In this document: in pieces, positions 63,860 through 64,000 of the stretch
Numbering within the stretch: the stretch's first letter is position 1
How the letters are laid out: each line of letters begins with the position of its first letter
Assembly: GCF_027244095.1 (NCBI RefSeq)
Contig: NC_069657.1
Coordinates: forward strand, 145,076,857 to 145,140,856
Reading direction: 5' to 3'
DNA length: 64,000 bases
Origin: Hemicordylus capensis
Taxonomy: Eukaryota; Chordata; Lepidosauria; Squamata; Cordylidae
The notes under the pieces: generated by a model
Told to the model about the DNA's origin: nothing
The model's database searches: none
Seen by the model: the letters and a program-made list of their open reading frames with translations, nothing else
Made by a program: the position numbers and the translations under genes

Positions 63860-64000
63860 GAGTATTTATTTTTGCATCTATATCCCACTCTTTCTCCAAG
63901 AAGTCCAGAATGTTGTATATAGTTATGTCTATCTCCATAATAACCTTTGAGGTAGGTTAGACTGAGATTTTTTAAAAGGAAGGGAGCTTAGGAGTCCCAA
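63860..64000. mobile_element. Old SINE-body fragment at window end
   Basis: TTTTGCATCTATATCCCACTC and TAACCTTTGAGGTAGGTTAG then ACTGAGATTTT match the body of the SINE at 51930 and the remnant at 10340, strongly decayed. Cut by the window edge. Confidence 0.5.

Overview
The window looks like nuclear DNA of a squamate reptile (lizard-type genome). This is inferred from its content: intronless-coding-exon olfactory receptor (OR) genes in a cluster, plus many repeat families seen together in squamates (L2, CR1, BovB, L1 and R4 LINEs, tRNA/5S-type SINEs, and many hAT, Tc1/mariner and other DNA elements). No bacterial operon, CRISPR array or stable RNA gene was seen.

Host genes. All OR genes lie on the minus strand: a group 5/8/9-like OR at 3673-4611, an OR4-like gene at 40702-41646, an OR4-like pseudogene at 53677-54207 that lost TM5-TM7 in one in-frame deletion, and an OR4-like gene at 60485-61441. 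A very short decayed OR 3' end lies near 36060-36385. Three paralogous blocks at 11284-12020, 48855-49350 and 56545-57090 look like the non-coding first exon plus promoter of these ORs: each has a TATAAGGG-type box on the minus strand 62-63 bases before a conserved splice donor. Matching splice acceptors sit 13 to 45 bases or so upstream of the OR start codons. The cluster therefore grew by duplication of exon 1 + coding exon units, and was later stretched by transposon insertions.

Layout. 1-3672: L2 tail, a hAT MITE, then unrecognised DNA. 3673-4611: OR. 4967-9310: SINE, an internally deleted Tc1 element with long inverted repeats, a SINE, and the 5' half of a CR1 with its ORF1. 11284-12020: orphan OR first exon. 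14811-18130: L2. 20017-20597: BovB. 20811-20882: a perfect 34-bp-arm hairpin. 21783-25869: a ZMYM1-like hAT transposase element, itself interrupted by another hAT with a perfect 8-bp target duplication. 26910-28105: SINE with nested MITE, then an LTR-element fossil. 28165-33240: two L2 copies. 33250-38634: DNA elements, one hairpin-rich element and the OR remnant. 40702-49350: OR followed by R4, CR1, L1, hAT, SINE and BovB pieces and an OR first exon. 49730-53290: hAT elements and nested hairpin elements. 53677-57090: OR pseudogene with an L2 inside its 5' UTR exon, CR1, and its first exon. 57948-61454: SINEs, LINE pieces and the last OR. 61895-63830: an L1 broken by two hairpin-rich elements in opposite orientation.

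The most unusual item is a family of about 470-500 bp elements (52066-52535, 62276-62765, 62925-63428, partial 34040-34417) with GAG...TTCTCAC-type terminal inverted repeats, apparent 3-bp target duplications, and a chain of internal hairpins whose arms differ between copies yet stay paired. All calls come from reading the sequence by eye; family names for repeats are inferred from recognised protein motifs and end structures, not from a database search.
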